Shown here: in pieces, positions 8,363 through 15,970 of the stretch | How positions within the stretch are numbered: position 1 is the stretch's first letter | How the letters are laid out: each line of letters begins with the position of its first letter | NCBI GenBank assembly: GCA_946482325.1 | Contig: CAMLRA010000004.1 | Coordinates: 1 to 64,000, forward strand | DNA from: an uncultured Chromatiaceae bacterium | GTDB taxonomy: Bacteria; Pseudomonadota; Gammaproteobacteria; Enterobacterales; Alteromonadaceae | DNA: 64,000 nt | Direction: 5' to 3' | Made by a program: the position numbers and the translations under genes | Notes under the pieces: generated by a model | The model's database searches: none | What the model was told of the DNA's origin: nothing | Seen by the model: the letters and a program-made list of their open reading frames with translations, nothing else

Positions 8363-9715
8363 TTACTGCTGCGTCAGCGCTGGCGTGGGCATTTTCTTCA
8401 GTTGCCACTGCAGCAGACTGAAACTGAGCAGCCCCTGCACCAGCACACTCAGTGCAGAACACCACCAGACCTGGGTCGGCGTAAACGCCGGTTGTTGGCT
8501 GAGCCACAGCACAGGCACTACAAACAAAGTCAGCCGTACGGCAGAACTCAGCAACGACGGCCAGGTATTCCCCAGTGCCTGAAACATGCCGGAGCAGGTC
8601 AGCACCAAAGCCGATGTCAGATAATTCCAGGAGATAATTTTGATAAACACCACACCCGCCAGCACCACTGCGGCGTCGGCCGTGAACCAGCGCATCAGCA
8701 TTTCGGCTTCAAACTGACTGAACAGGAAAATCAGCAGCATCAGGCCAAAACTGAGCTGCAGCGCGGCGCGCAGTGTCTGATGCACCCTGTCATGCAAACC
8801 GGCACCGAGGTTTTGCCCGGCAATGGCCGGAATAGCAAACGACAAGGCGACTACCGGCAACGACACCGCCTGAATAATGCGCATGCCAATACCAAAAGCC
8901 GCCTGCACTTCAGTGCCTAAATCCCGGATCACCCAATATACAAAAGCGGTGAACAAAAACATCAGCGCGTATTCGCCACCCGCTGGCAGCCCAATCGCCA
9001 GCAAGCGCCGCCACACCGGCAACTGCAAGGACCAGCCGGCGCTGGTATCCAGCACCTGATGCTGACAACGACGGAAATAGACCCAAAGCAGCAGCACGCC
9101 AACGGCAGATGCCAGTGTGCTGGCCAAACCCGCGCCGGCCACTCCAAGCGCCAGACCTGTGCCCCAGCCAGAGATCAGCACCGGCGCCAGTATTAAATTC
9201 AGCAACACGGTCAGTAGCTGCACTGCCATCGCCGGTTTCACCACACCGACTGCACGTAGCGCTGAGCCGATGGCCGTTGAGACAAACGCCAGCGCGAGAC
9301 CGGGCAGATACCACTGCAAAAACTCAACACCAGCCTCGCGTACCGCAGCATCAGTACTGACCGTTTGCAGATAAAAATCCTGTAATAAAAACCCGGCCAG
9401 CAGCGTCAGCGCGGTGAGAAAACCGGCCAGCAACATCGACTGGCGGAACACCTGATTGGCATAACTATGGTCCGCCGCGCCGGTCGCCCGCGCGATCAGA
9501 CTGACAGTGCCGACACTCAGCATTTGCGTCAACGCCAGCACCAGAAACATCAGCGCAGAACCGGCACCGACCGCAGCGACAGCCGCCGGGCCAATACTGG
9601 CAACAAAATACATATCAACAAATAAATACAGGCCCTGCACCAGCATGCCAATCATCATCGGCGTCGCCATGTTGACCAGATGGCGGCGGACAGAGCCCTG
9701 GGTTAAATCAGTCAT
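8363..9715 (-). CDS. MATE-family multidrug efflux transporter
   Basis: A cation-coupled exporter of the multidrug and toxic compound extrusion family, 450 residues with about twelve predicted transmembrane helices in two related halves. The N terminus LTQGSVRRHLVNMATPMMIGMLVQGL and the segment GAGSALMFLVLALTQMLSVGTVSLIARATGA are typical of the DinF/NorM group. The second half begins around LAIGLPAGGEYALMF. It follows the FKBP gene by 25 bp on the same strand, so the two may be co-transcribed, although no functional link is obvious. The substrate is unknown. Confidence 0.9.
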   Translation of the reverse strand: MTDLTQGSVRRHLVNMATPMMIGMLVQGLYLFVDMYFVASIGPAAVAAVGAGSALMFLVLALTQMLSVGTVSLIARATGAADHSYANQVFRQSMLLAGFLTALTLLAGFLLQDFYLQTVSTDAAVREAGVEFLQWYLPGLALAFVSTAIGSALRAVGVVKPAMAVQLLTVLLNLILAPVLISGWGTGLALGVAGAGLASTLASAVGVLLLWVYFRRCQHQVLDTSAGWSLQLPVWRRLLAIGLPAGGEYALMFLFTAFVYWVIRDLGTEVQAAFGIGMRIIQAVSLPVVALSFAIPAIAGQNLGAGLHDRVHQTLRAALQLSFGLMLLIFLFSQFEAEMLMRWFTADAAVVLAGVVFIKIISWNYLTSALVLTCSGMFQALGNTWPSLLSSAVRLTLFVVPVLWLSQQPAFTPTQVWWCSALSVLVQGLLSFSLLQWQLKKMPTPALTQQ

Positions 9716-9740
9716 TGTTGTTTCTCATGAGGAGCGGTAA

Positions 9741-10088
9741 TTAGTCGTCCCGATTAAGCGCTTCCAGCAGCTCAATAACAAAACAGAGGTCTGAATTGGG
9801 CGGGATCATGCTGCCAATTTGACGTTCACCATAAGCCAAAGCGGCCGGTACCTGCAACTTGCGGGTACCACCAACCTGCATACCAATCAGGCCCTGTACC
9901 CAGCCCTGGATCACGCGGTTTTTACTCAGGACTGTTTCAAAAGGCGCGCCGTGGCGGTAGGAAGAATCAAACTCAGTGCCGTCCGCCAGATATCCGCGAT
10001 AATGCGCTTTAATCAATGCGCCGCCTTTTTTGATGGTGTTGCCACTGCCTGGGATCAGGTCTTCAATAATAAGTTCGGTCAGGGCCAT
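9741..10088 (-). CDS. Cytoplasmic FKBP-type peptidyl-prolyl isomerase
   Basis: A small cis-trans prolyl isomerase of 115 residues. The start is set at ATG 10088, because the upstream in-frame extension is basic, lacks family similarity and lies in the divergent promoter region. A single FKBP domain is visible: VKAHY-like IKAHYRGYLADGTEFDSSY, VIQGWVQGLIGMQVGGTRKLQVP, LAYGERQ and a terminal IELLEALNRDD. There is no signal peptide, so the protein should be cytosolic. It is divergent from the racemase gene and 25 bp upstream of the MATE gene. Confidence 0.9.
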   Translation of the reverse strand: MALTELIIEDLIPGSGNTIKKGGALIKAHYRGYLADGTEFDSSYRHGAPFETVLSKNRVIQGWVQGLIGMQVGGTRKLQVPAALAYGERQIGSMIPPNSDLCFVIELLEALNRDD

Positions 10089-10237
10089 CGCCAGTCGCCT
10101 TGGTGAGTAAAAACCGCAGTATATCCTAAAGCCGACTCTGAATGCGGCATGGGCACCCCTTGTTACAAACCGGCCTGTGACAAGCCACAGCGGCTGTGAT
10201 ACCAATACAACGACTGCAATTTAACAGAGGCAAACCG

Positions 10238-10930
10238 ATGAAAACGCTTGGACTGATTGGCGGCATGAGCTGGGAATCTACAGTGCCGTATTACCGGCAG
10301 ATTAATCAACAGATCAATCAGCGTTTAGGCGGCTTACACAGCGCCAAAATCATCCTGTACAGCGTGGATTTTCAACAAATTGAGGCACTGCAACGCAGCG
10401 GCGACTGGCAACAGGCCGGCCTGTTATTAGCCGAAGCGGCACAAGCCTTACAGCGCGCCGGCGCACAAGGTCTGGTGCTCTGTACCAATACCATGCACAA
10501 AGTGGCGGCCGCTATCACCTCCGCAACACCGCTGCCGCTGTTGCATATCGCCGATGCCACAGCACAGCAAATTCAGGCCCGGGGCCTCAATCGTATTGGT
10601 CTGTTAGGCACCCGCTTTACCATGGAGCAGGACTTCTACAAAGCCCGGCTGTTGGCGCAAGGTATTGAAGTCATCATCCCCGATCAGCCCGGACGCGACC
10701 TGGTGCATCAGGTGATTTACGACGAACTTTGCCTCGGGCAAATCAAAGCGGAATCCCGTCTTGCCTATCAGCAAGTCATCGCCGATTTAGTGGCGCAAGG
10801 CGCACAAGGCGTGATTTTGGGTTGTACTGAGATTGGTTTGCTGGTGCAGCCGGACGATGCGGCAGTGCCGTTGTTTGACACCACCGCCATCCACGCCCGC
10901 GCAGCGGCGGACTGGATGTTAGCGGACTGA
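10238..10930 (+). CDS. Aspartate/glutamate racemase-family protein
   Basis: A cofactor-independent racemase of the Asp/Glu/hydantoin family, 230 residues, close to YgeA-type racemases. The start ATG 10238 is preceded by AGAGG and gives the characteristic N terminus MKTLGLIGGMSWEST. The two catalytic cysteines lie in LVLCTNTMHK (Cys82) and ILGCTEIGLL (Cys196), the standard pair for two-base racemisation. It probably interconverts an L/D amino acid, but the specificity cannot be read. Its stop lies 13 bp from the convergent lipoprotein gene. Confidence 0.88.
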   Translation: MKTLGLIGGMSWESTVPYYRQINQQINQRLGGLHSAKIILYSVDFQQIEALQRSGDWQQAGLLLAEAAQALQRAGAQGLVLCTNTMHKVAAAITSATPLPLLHIADATAQQIQARGLNRIGLLGTRFTMEQDFYKARLLAQGIEVIIPDQPGRDLVHQVIYDELCLGQIKAESRLAYQQVIADLVAQGAQGVILGCTEIGLLVQPDDAAVPLFDTTAIHARAAADWMLAD

Positions 10931-10943
10931 ATAATGACGCTGA

Positions 10944-11897
10944 TCAGAATGTCAGCGGCGGCAGATTAGCCGGTTGCCAGTGATCGCCCGGCGCTGTGGT
11001 CCAGACCACCAGCTCGAGCTGCTGTGCCATGTCGGCTTCTTTAAACTTCAGGCTGTATTGCTGGCTGGAGCGGATCACCAGATGACCATCTTCCAGACTG
11101 GTGACTGCGCCATACACCGGCACCAGACTGCTATACATGATTAAACCGCCATCACTGTTAATTTTGCCCTGACTGGCATACAGCGTTTTGGCGCTGTCGA
11201 GCAGCAATTTGCCGGCTTCATCCTGCGCCACAGTCGGCACCGCATCGACGGTGTAACTAAGTTTACAGATCTCCTGACCGGCCTCAGTACCACAAGCCAT
11301 CGGTCGGGCATGGGTAATTTCGGTGTCTAACAAGGCGCCGTCGCTGCTAATTTGGGCTTTTTTGTCACCAGTGACCGGTACTTCCAGTTCCACTTTGACA
11401 CTATAACCTTCTCCAATCGAAGAAGGCTCCGGCGCCCAGATGCGAAACCGGCCTTGGGTGACTGGCACAGGCGTCGGCCAACTAGCCTGCATCTGATAGT
11501 GCTCGGTCAGCGCCGGGTCCGATTTAAAAGCGGTATGACCACTGGCCAGCAGTTGGCCCCGCACTAAATCCTGATCGTAGACATCAGTAAAACGCGCGCT
11601 GAGCCCGCTGCCTTCAACTTGCACCGGCGTTTGCAGATAAAACGCCGCCTGCAGTTGATTACTGCTGCCGATGGCGGAAGTCGTGGTCTGGTCTTTGACA
11701 TAAAGCCGGGCATGTAAGGTCAGTTGGTTGGCTGCAGTGGTGTCGGGCGTTTCGCTCGTGCTGACCGGTTCGGCTGTGACCTCAGTTTCTGCGGTCGTCG
11801 CTGTGGTGTCCTGTTGCGGCGCCGGTGAGCAGGCGGTTAACGCCAGTAACAGCAGGCCGGCGGACGAAATAAATAACGGTGTTGATAAACTGGACAT
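10944..11897 (-). CDS. Lipoprotein of unknown family
   Basis: A 317-residue protein I do not recognise. The ATG at 11897 follows a strong GGAGGGAG site. A lipoprotein signal ends at LLALTAC (Cys23), then comes a Thr/Glu/Ala/Ser-rich linker of about 35 residues. The rest reads as beta-rich: segments such as LTLHARLYVKD, SVKVELEVPVTGD and LELVVWTTAPGDHW. Two Cys residues (ARPMACGTEAGQEICKL) could form one disulfide. It stands alone between the racemase and the TlpA-like gene. Membrane anchoring is well supported; the function is unknown. Confidence 0.72.
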   Translation of the reverse strand: MSSLSTPLFISSAGLLLLALTACSPAPQQDTTATTAETEVTAEPVSTSETPDTTAANQLTLHARLYVKDQTTTSAIGSSNQLQAAFYLQTPVQVEGSGLSARFTDVYDQDLVRGQLLASGHTAFKSDPALTEHYQMQASWPTPVPVTQGRFRIWAPEPSSIGEGYSVKVELEVPVTGDKKAQISSDGALLDTEITHARPMACGTEAGQEICKLSYTVDAVPTVAQDEAGKLLLDSAKTLYASQGKINSDGGLIMYSSLVPVYGAVTSLEDGHLVIRSSQQYSLKFKEADMAQQLELVVWTTAPGDHWQPANLPPLTF

Positions 11898-12001
11898 GGC
11901 TCCCTCCGGGTTGGATAACGGACAAACTTCAGGCCCAGTGTCGGCAGCCGGGCCTGAATCCGCGGTGAATCAATAGCCGCCTCATAATCAACGCAGCAGT
12001 A

Positions 12002-12541
12002 TTACCAGCGAAGCTGCGCGACCGCATCCGGCACTTCACCCAGCAGCACCTGCCGGATTGAACCATCAGCACCGACGGTCACCAGCTGCGGAATGCCTTT
12101 GCTGGCGACCTGGTGGTACAACGCCCGGTCCGGATCTGCCACTAACGCAAAATTCAGCCGATAGTCGCTGCGAAACTTCTGCAACGCCGGAATTTGTTCT
12201 TCGCGGCCAATGCCGATGATTTGTAAATCTTGCTGGCGCACCAGATCTGACGCCATCAGCTGCGTCATGGCGCGTTGTGAATCATGGCACCAGGTGGCGA
12301 AAAAAATCAGCAGCTGGCGTTTACCCGCTGCCAGCTGGATTTCATTGCCGTCGATACTACGCAGCGTCTGCCAAGGCAGTCTGGCGCCAGGCTTGATGGC
12401 AAATGCAGCAGAAGCTGCAGCCGGCGCGGCGGGCGCTGTCACTGCCTGCGCAGCAACCGGAGCCGGCGTCTGGCTACAGGCACTCAGGCTCAGCAAAGTG
12501 CCGGCCACCACAGCGAGATGAACACAAACCAATTTACGCAT
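12002..12541 (-). CDS. TlpA/peroxiredoxin-like thioredoxin-fold lipoprotein with a single active-site Cys
   Basis: An envelope thioredoxin-fold protein of 179 residues. The ATG at 12541 follows AGGGG with a 5-base spacer. The lipobox is LLSLSAC, followed by an Ala/Pro-rich linker and a redoxin domain (PGARLPWQTLRSIDGNEIQL..). The active-site segment is FFATWCHDSQRAM, so the usual WCxxC is WCHDS: the resolving Cys is replaced by Ser and no other Cys lies in the fold. The later cis-Pro region (SKGIPQLVTVGADG) is intact. A monothiol protein might act as a peroxidase, a glutathionylation-type reductant or a binding protein. Confidence 0.78.
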   Translation of the reverse strand: MRKLVCVHLAVVAGTLLSLSACSQTPAPVAAQAVTAPAAPAAASAAFAIKPGARLPWQTLRSIDGNEIQLAAGKRQLLIFFATWCHDSQRAMTQLMASDLVRQQDLQIIGIGREEQIPALQKFRSDYRLNFALVADPDRALYHQVASKGIPQLVTVGADGSIRQVLLGEVPDAVAQLRW

Positions 12542-12589
12542 CACAACCCCTGTTTTTTTTGATTTTTATGAAAAATAACCCGCTGCAAT

Positions 12590-13627
12590 TTAGCGCAGCT
12601 GTCGGCGGATAAACTGATCCATTTGCTCGCGCAGTTGCGGCATTTGTTTACGCAAACTGTGGTCACCGCCCGGCACTATCACCAGTTCGTGCGGTTGTTT
12701 GCGTTCAGCCAGCAATTTAGCGATTTGTGTCGCGTTGCCAACCGCTACCCGTTCGTCTTTATCACCATGCACAATCATCACTGGCAAGTCAGCGCGGATT
12801 TGTGGCAGGAAATGGCTGACTGAACGTTGTTGTAAACTGGCGGTTTTCTGGCTAGCGTAATCCGGAATACGCGCCTTGTAGACATTTTCCATTTCAGGGC
12901 GGACTTTCAGGTCAGCCTCTAAATTGGTCATACCGGCAATAATCACCAACGCATCCAGTTCCGGCCATTGTTTGGCGGCCAGCCAGGTCTGCATGCCACC
13001 ACGGCTGTGGCCCATCATCGCCACATGTTCAGGATTGGCCGCAGGCACTTTGTTCAGCATGGTTTTAAACGCCAGCACATCGGCCACATCGGCGCCGCCA
13101 AATTCGTCTTTGCCCATTTGTTCCGGCGGTAATTTCAGCTGGTTGTGCTCACCGCGGTAGTTACTGGCAAACACCACATAACCTTGTGCCGCCAGCGGCA
13201 TCAGCTGACCTACAGCATTCGGGAAAAGCAACGCGCCTAACTTGCCATTGCCGCCGCGGTTATACACCAGCACCGGCAACGATTTAGCAGCCGCCTGTTT
13301 CGGCTGGATCAGATACCCCAACACCTTCACACCATCGACATCATAAACAAATTGTTCGCAGTGTAGCTGTTGCTGAAATTGCTCATACATGGCGCGTGGC
13401 AGCGATTTATTGATCATCGCGCCCATATTCGGGTTATTCGGACTCATCCGTTTTATCATACTGACGAAGCCATCATAACTGCTGACGGGACCGGAAAAAC
13501 AATCTCGGGAATTTTCCAGCAGTGGCTGAAAAGGAGTGGTGGTCGCGGGTGCAGCAGCCTGCGACAGACCTGCGGATAACAAAAAAACTGCGGGGCAAAC
13601 CAAGGGCAATAAATGCTTTAACTTCAT
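12590..13627 (-). CDS. Secreted alpha/beta hydrolase, prolyl-oligopeptidase-like (S9 family)
   Basis: A 345-residue exported serine hydrolase. A signal peptide (MKLKHLLPLVCPAVFLLSAG..) precedes an alpha/beta-hydrolase domain. The nucleophile elbow is GHSRGG (Ser208); the acid is probably Asp291 in HGDKDERV and the base His323 in GGDHS. The oxyanion strand is LVYNRGGNG near 120-127. The fold, with no propeller domain, fits S9-like or dienelactone-hydrolase-like peptidases and esterases. A GGAG site precedes ATG 13627. It is the last gene before the ECF operon and faces the same way, but an 80-bp gap suggests its own promoter. Confidence 0.86.
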   Translation of the reverse strand: MKLKHLLPLVCPAVFLLSAGLSQAAAPATTTPFQPLLENSRDCFSGPVSSYDGFVSMIKRMSPNNPNMGAMINKSLPRAMYEQFQQQLHCEQFVYDVDGVKVLGYLIQPKQAAAKSLPVLVYNRGGNGKLGALLFPNAVGQLMPLAAQGYVVFASNYRGEHNQLKLPPEQMGKDEFGGADVADVLAFKTMLNKVPAANPEHVAMMGHSRGGMQTWLAAKQWPELDALVIIAGMTNLEADLKVRPEMENVYKARIPDYASQKTASLQQRSVSHFLPQIRADLPVMIVHGDKDERVAVGNATQIAKLLAERKQPHELVIVPGGDHSLRKQMPQLREQMDQFIRRQLR

Positions 13628-13706
13628 CAGGATAACTCCATTCCCATGTTATTTTCTGGTCATAGAGTAACAGGGAAGATCCACGGAATGAAGCGATGAA
13701 TTTACG

Positions 13707-14963
13707 TTAATTCAACATTTTCAGTATTTTTTGTAAGAAACGTTGTTCCGCCGCCTGACTGGTTTTCGCCAGCGCCTGCTGATAATAATGCCGAGCCAGC
13801 TCTGTCTGTTGCAGCTGGCGGTAGCAGTCAGCGAGCGCCGCATCAAGCAGATGATAACTGCCAAGCTCCCCCTGTTGTGCCAGCGCCTGCAACAGCGGCA
13901 ATGCGGCGGTTGCACCGTCACGCTGGCTAATGGCTACAGCCCGGTTTAATGCCACCACCGGGCCGGGCTCCAGCCGCAGCAGTACATCATACAAGGCGGC
14001 AATTTGCGGCCAGTCAGTGTCGGCCGCCGTCGGGCTTTCGGCGTGTATTGCGGCGATTGCCGCCTGCAGTGCATAAGGGCCAAAGCGTGGCCCGGACAAC
14101 GCCTGTTCAGTGAGCCGGACACCTTCGGCAATCAGGGCTGAGTCCCACAAAGTGCGGTCCTGCTCAGCCAGTGTAATCAGATCGCCGGCTGGGTCCAGCC
14201 GTGCCGCGCGCCGGCTTTCCTGCAACAGCAATAGTGCCAGCAGCGCTTTGATTTCACCATCTGACGGCATTAACTGCTGCAGCAACCGGGCAAGCCGGAT
14301 GGCCTGCGCCGATAATTCGGCACACAACAGTTTGTCGCCGCTGCTTTGGCTGTAACCTTCGTTAAACAGCAGATAAATCACTTTTAAAACCGTATCGAGC
14401 CGCTCCGGTAATTGATCGGCTTGCGGCACTTCATACGGAATGGCCGCATCGCGGATTTTTTGTTTGGCGCGCACAATACGCTGGGCAATAGTCACCGGAC
14501 TTTGCAAAAAAGCGCTGGCGATTTGTTCGGTGGTGAGGCCACAGACTTCGCGCAACGTCAGCGCCAACCGAGCTTCCGGCGACAGCGCCGGGTGGCAACA
14601 GATAAAAATCAGCCGCAGCTCGTCATCCTGCAATATCGCCATGTCGTCCGGCGATTCAGTGTCCCTGACCAGACCTGCGTCATCACCCTGCTCCGCGAAC
14701 CAGGCTTCAGCCGTGACACGTTGCCGCTGCTGGCTGCGCAATTTGTCGATGACCTTAAAGCGGCCAGCCGATACCAGCCAGCTCAGCGGGTTGTCTGGCA
14801 GCCCCTGCGCTGGCCATTGCTGCAGGGCCGCAGCGAAGGCTTCCTGCAGACCGTCTTCCGCCAGCGTGAAATCGCCCAGCAGACGGATTAAGGTCGCCAA
14901 CACGCGGCGCGAATGCTGCTGATATAAAGCCGCGATGGCGGCCGGGTTGACAGTTTCAGACAT
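13707..14963 (-). CDS. ECF42-type RNA polymerase sigma factor with long C-terminal extension
   Basis: An extracytoplasmic-function sigma factor of 418 residues, about twice the usual ECF length. The sigma-2 region is at about 10-85 (LLGDFTLAEDGLQEAFAAAL..) and sigma-4 at about 120-180 (LTLREVCGLTTEQIASAF). The remaining 230 residues form a helical, TPR-like extension (LKVIYLLFNEGYSQSSGD.. and onward), the hallmark of the ECF42 group. No anti-sigma factor is nearby. ECF42 factors are typically linked to DGPF (YciI-like) proteins, and one lies directly upstream with a 5-bp gap. The extension presumably replaces the anti-sigma factor in control; the signal is unknown. Confidence 0.88.
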   Translation of the reverse strand: MSETVNPAAIAALYQQHSRRVLATLIRLLGDFTLAEDGLQEAFAAALQQWPAQGLPDNPLSWLVSAGRFKVIDKLRSQQRQRVTAEAWFAEQGDDAGLVRDTESPDDMAILQDDELRLIFICCHPALSPEARLALTLREVCGLTTEQIASAFLQSPVTIAQRIVRAKQKIRDAAIPYEVPQADQLPERLDTVLKVIYLLFNEGYSQSSGDKLLCAELSAQAIRLARLLQQLMPSDGEIKALLALLLLQESRRAARLDPAGDLITLAEQDRTLWDSALIAEGVRLTEQALSGPRFGPYALQAAIAAIHAESPTAADTDWPQIAALYDVLLRLEPGPVVALNRAVAISQRDGATAALPLLQALAQQGELGSYHLLDAALADCYRQLQQTELARHYYQQALAKTSQAAEQRFLQKILKMLN

Positions 14964-14968
14964 CAGGC

Positions 14969-15313
14969 TCAGACATCCAGCTCACGGACAGGCCGTACTT
15001 CCACCGACCCGACGCGCGCTGCCGGAATACCGGCCGCCAGCGTGATGGCTTCGTTTAAATCGCGCGCTTCGACCAGATAAAAACCAGCGAGTTGTTCTTT
15101 AGTTTCAGCAAAAGGACCGTCGGTTAACAGCGTTTTGCCAGCACGCACCCGCACTGTGGTCGCACTTGCTACCGGCTGCAGCGCCTCCGCAGCCAGCATA
15201 CGGCCGCTTTGCTGCACCGCAGCCGCGTAGGCAAAACACTCAGGGTCTTTTGGGCTTTCCGGCAACGAATGCAGAAGCTTTTCGTCGCTATAGACCAGGC
15301 ATAAATATTTCAT
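14969..15313 (-). CDS. DGPF/YciI-family protein associated with the ECF42 sigma factor
   Basis: A 114-residue YciI-like protein with a ferredoxin-like alpha/beta fold. The family's name motif appears as LLTDGPFAETKEQLAGFYLVEA (about residues 64-85). ATG 15313 follows a GAGGAAA site. Such proteins are the conserved partners and usual targets of ECF42 sigma factors. A catalytic role is not established, although some YciI relatives have a His-Asp pair used in hydrolysis or dehalogenation-like chemistry. It lies between the SnoaL-like gene (10-bp gap) and the sigma factor (5-bp gap), which supports one transcript. Confidence 0.86.
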   Translation of the reverse strand: MKYLCLVYSDEKLLHSLPESPKDPECFAYAAAVQQSGRMLAAEALQPVASATTVRVRAGKTLLTDGPFAETKEQLAGFYLVEARDLNEAITLAAGIPAARVGSVEVRPVRELDV

Positions 15314-15323
15314 CGTTTTTTCC

Positions 15324-15764
15324 TCAGGCATCCGGCGTTAAGTTAAACAATGCCGAGCCAGTTACCATATCAAAAGGCACCGAAAAATGGTCATGAATAA
15401 TCCGCCACTGGCCTTGCTGCCATTGCCAGCCCTGGCTTAAACGCATCCAGCAGCCCTGTACTTCGCCTTTGTCGTTGCTGCCGGCGCAATACAACAGCGC
15501 GGTTAATATGGCCAGTGCACCTTCATGACGGATCTGAATATCACGCAGCTCAAAAGCAACATGACTTTGGCAGAATTCCAGACATTGCTGCCAATGTGTG
15601 AAGTAGTCGGCCTGATAAAACTGCAGTTGTTTTACTGCATCAAAGGCGCGGATATCGTCAGCGTAGTTGCTGCGGATGCCGTGCATTTCGCCGCGTTTGA
15701 CAGCTTGCTGCCATTGATCAATCTGATTGTGTAATTGCGATAAAGTCGGATTGGTGTGTGACAT
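15324..15764 (-). CDS. SnoaL/ketosteroid-isomerase-like (YybH-type) protein
   Basis: A 146-residue NTF2-fold protein, first gene of the ECF42 operon. ATG 15764 follows a CGGAG site; the upstream in-frame extension has no family similarity. Recognisable parts are the N-terminal helix LHNQIDQWQQAVKRGEMHGI, the YADDIRAFD motif and the closing strands WQWQQGQWRIIHDHFSVPFD, all typical of DUF4440/SnoaL-like_3 proteins. These proteins form cone-shaped pockets that may bind or isomerise a small molecule. Co-transcription with a DGPF protein and an ECF42 sigma factor suggests a role in the same stress response, perhaps as an effector. Confidence 0.82.
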   Translation of the reverse strand: MSHTNPTLSQLHNQIDQWQQAVKRGEMHGIRSNYADDIRAFDAVKQLQFYQADYFTHWQQCLEFCQSHVAFELRDIQIRHEGALAILTALLYCAGSNDKGEVQGCWMRLSQGWQWQQGQWRIIHDHFSVPFDMVTGSALFNLTPDA

Positions 15765-15970
15765 CGGTACGCTCCGTGATGTTTGATGAACAGGACGCCC
15801 TTGGTCGGTTGCCGCCAAAGCAATTCGACAGCCAGCCGACAGATTTTTTACTGATCAGACCTCCATAGATCCCTGCTACTTACAAACACTGACAGTTCTG
15901 CAGCAAAACCAAAACAGCCCGGCATATACATCTTATTTACACTGCCGTCATCTTAAGCGGAGGATTTCTG

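Noticed and set aside
8297..8920. 207-residue plus-strand ORF
   Set aside because: It lies antisense to the MATE gene, has the Gln/His/Arg-rich composition of a shadow frame, and shows no ribosome site or motifs.
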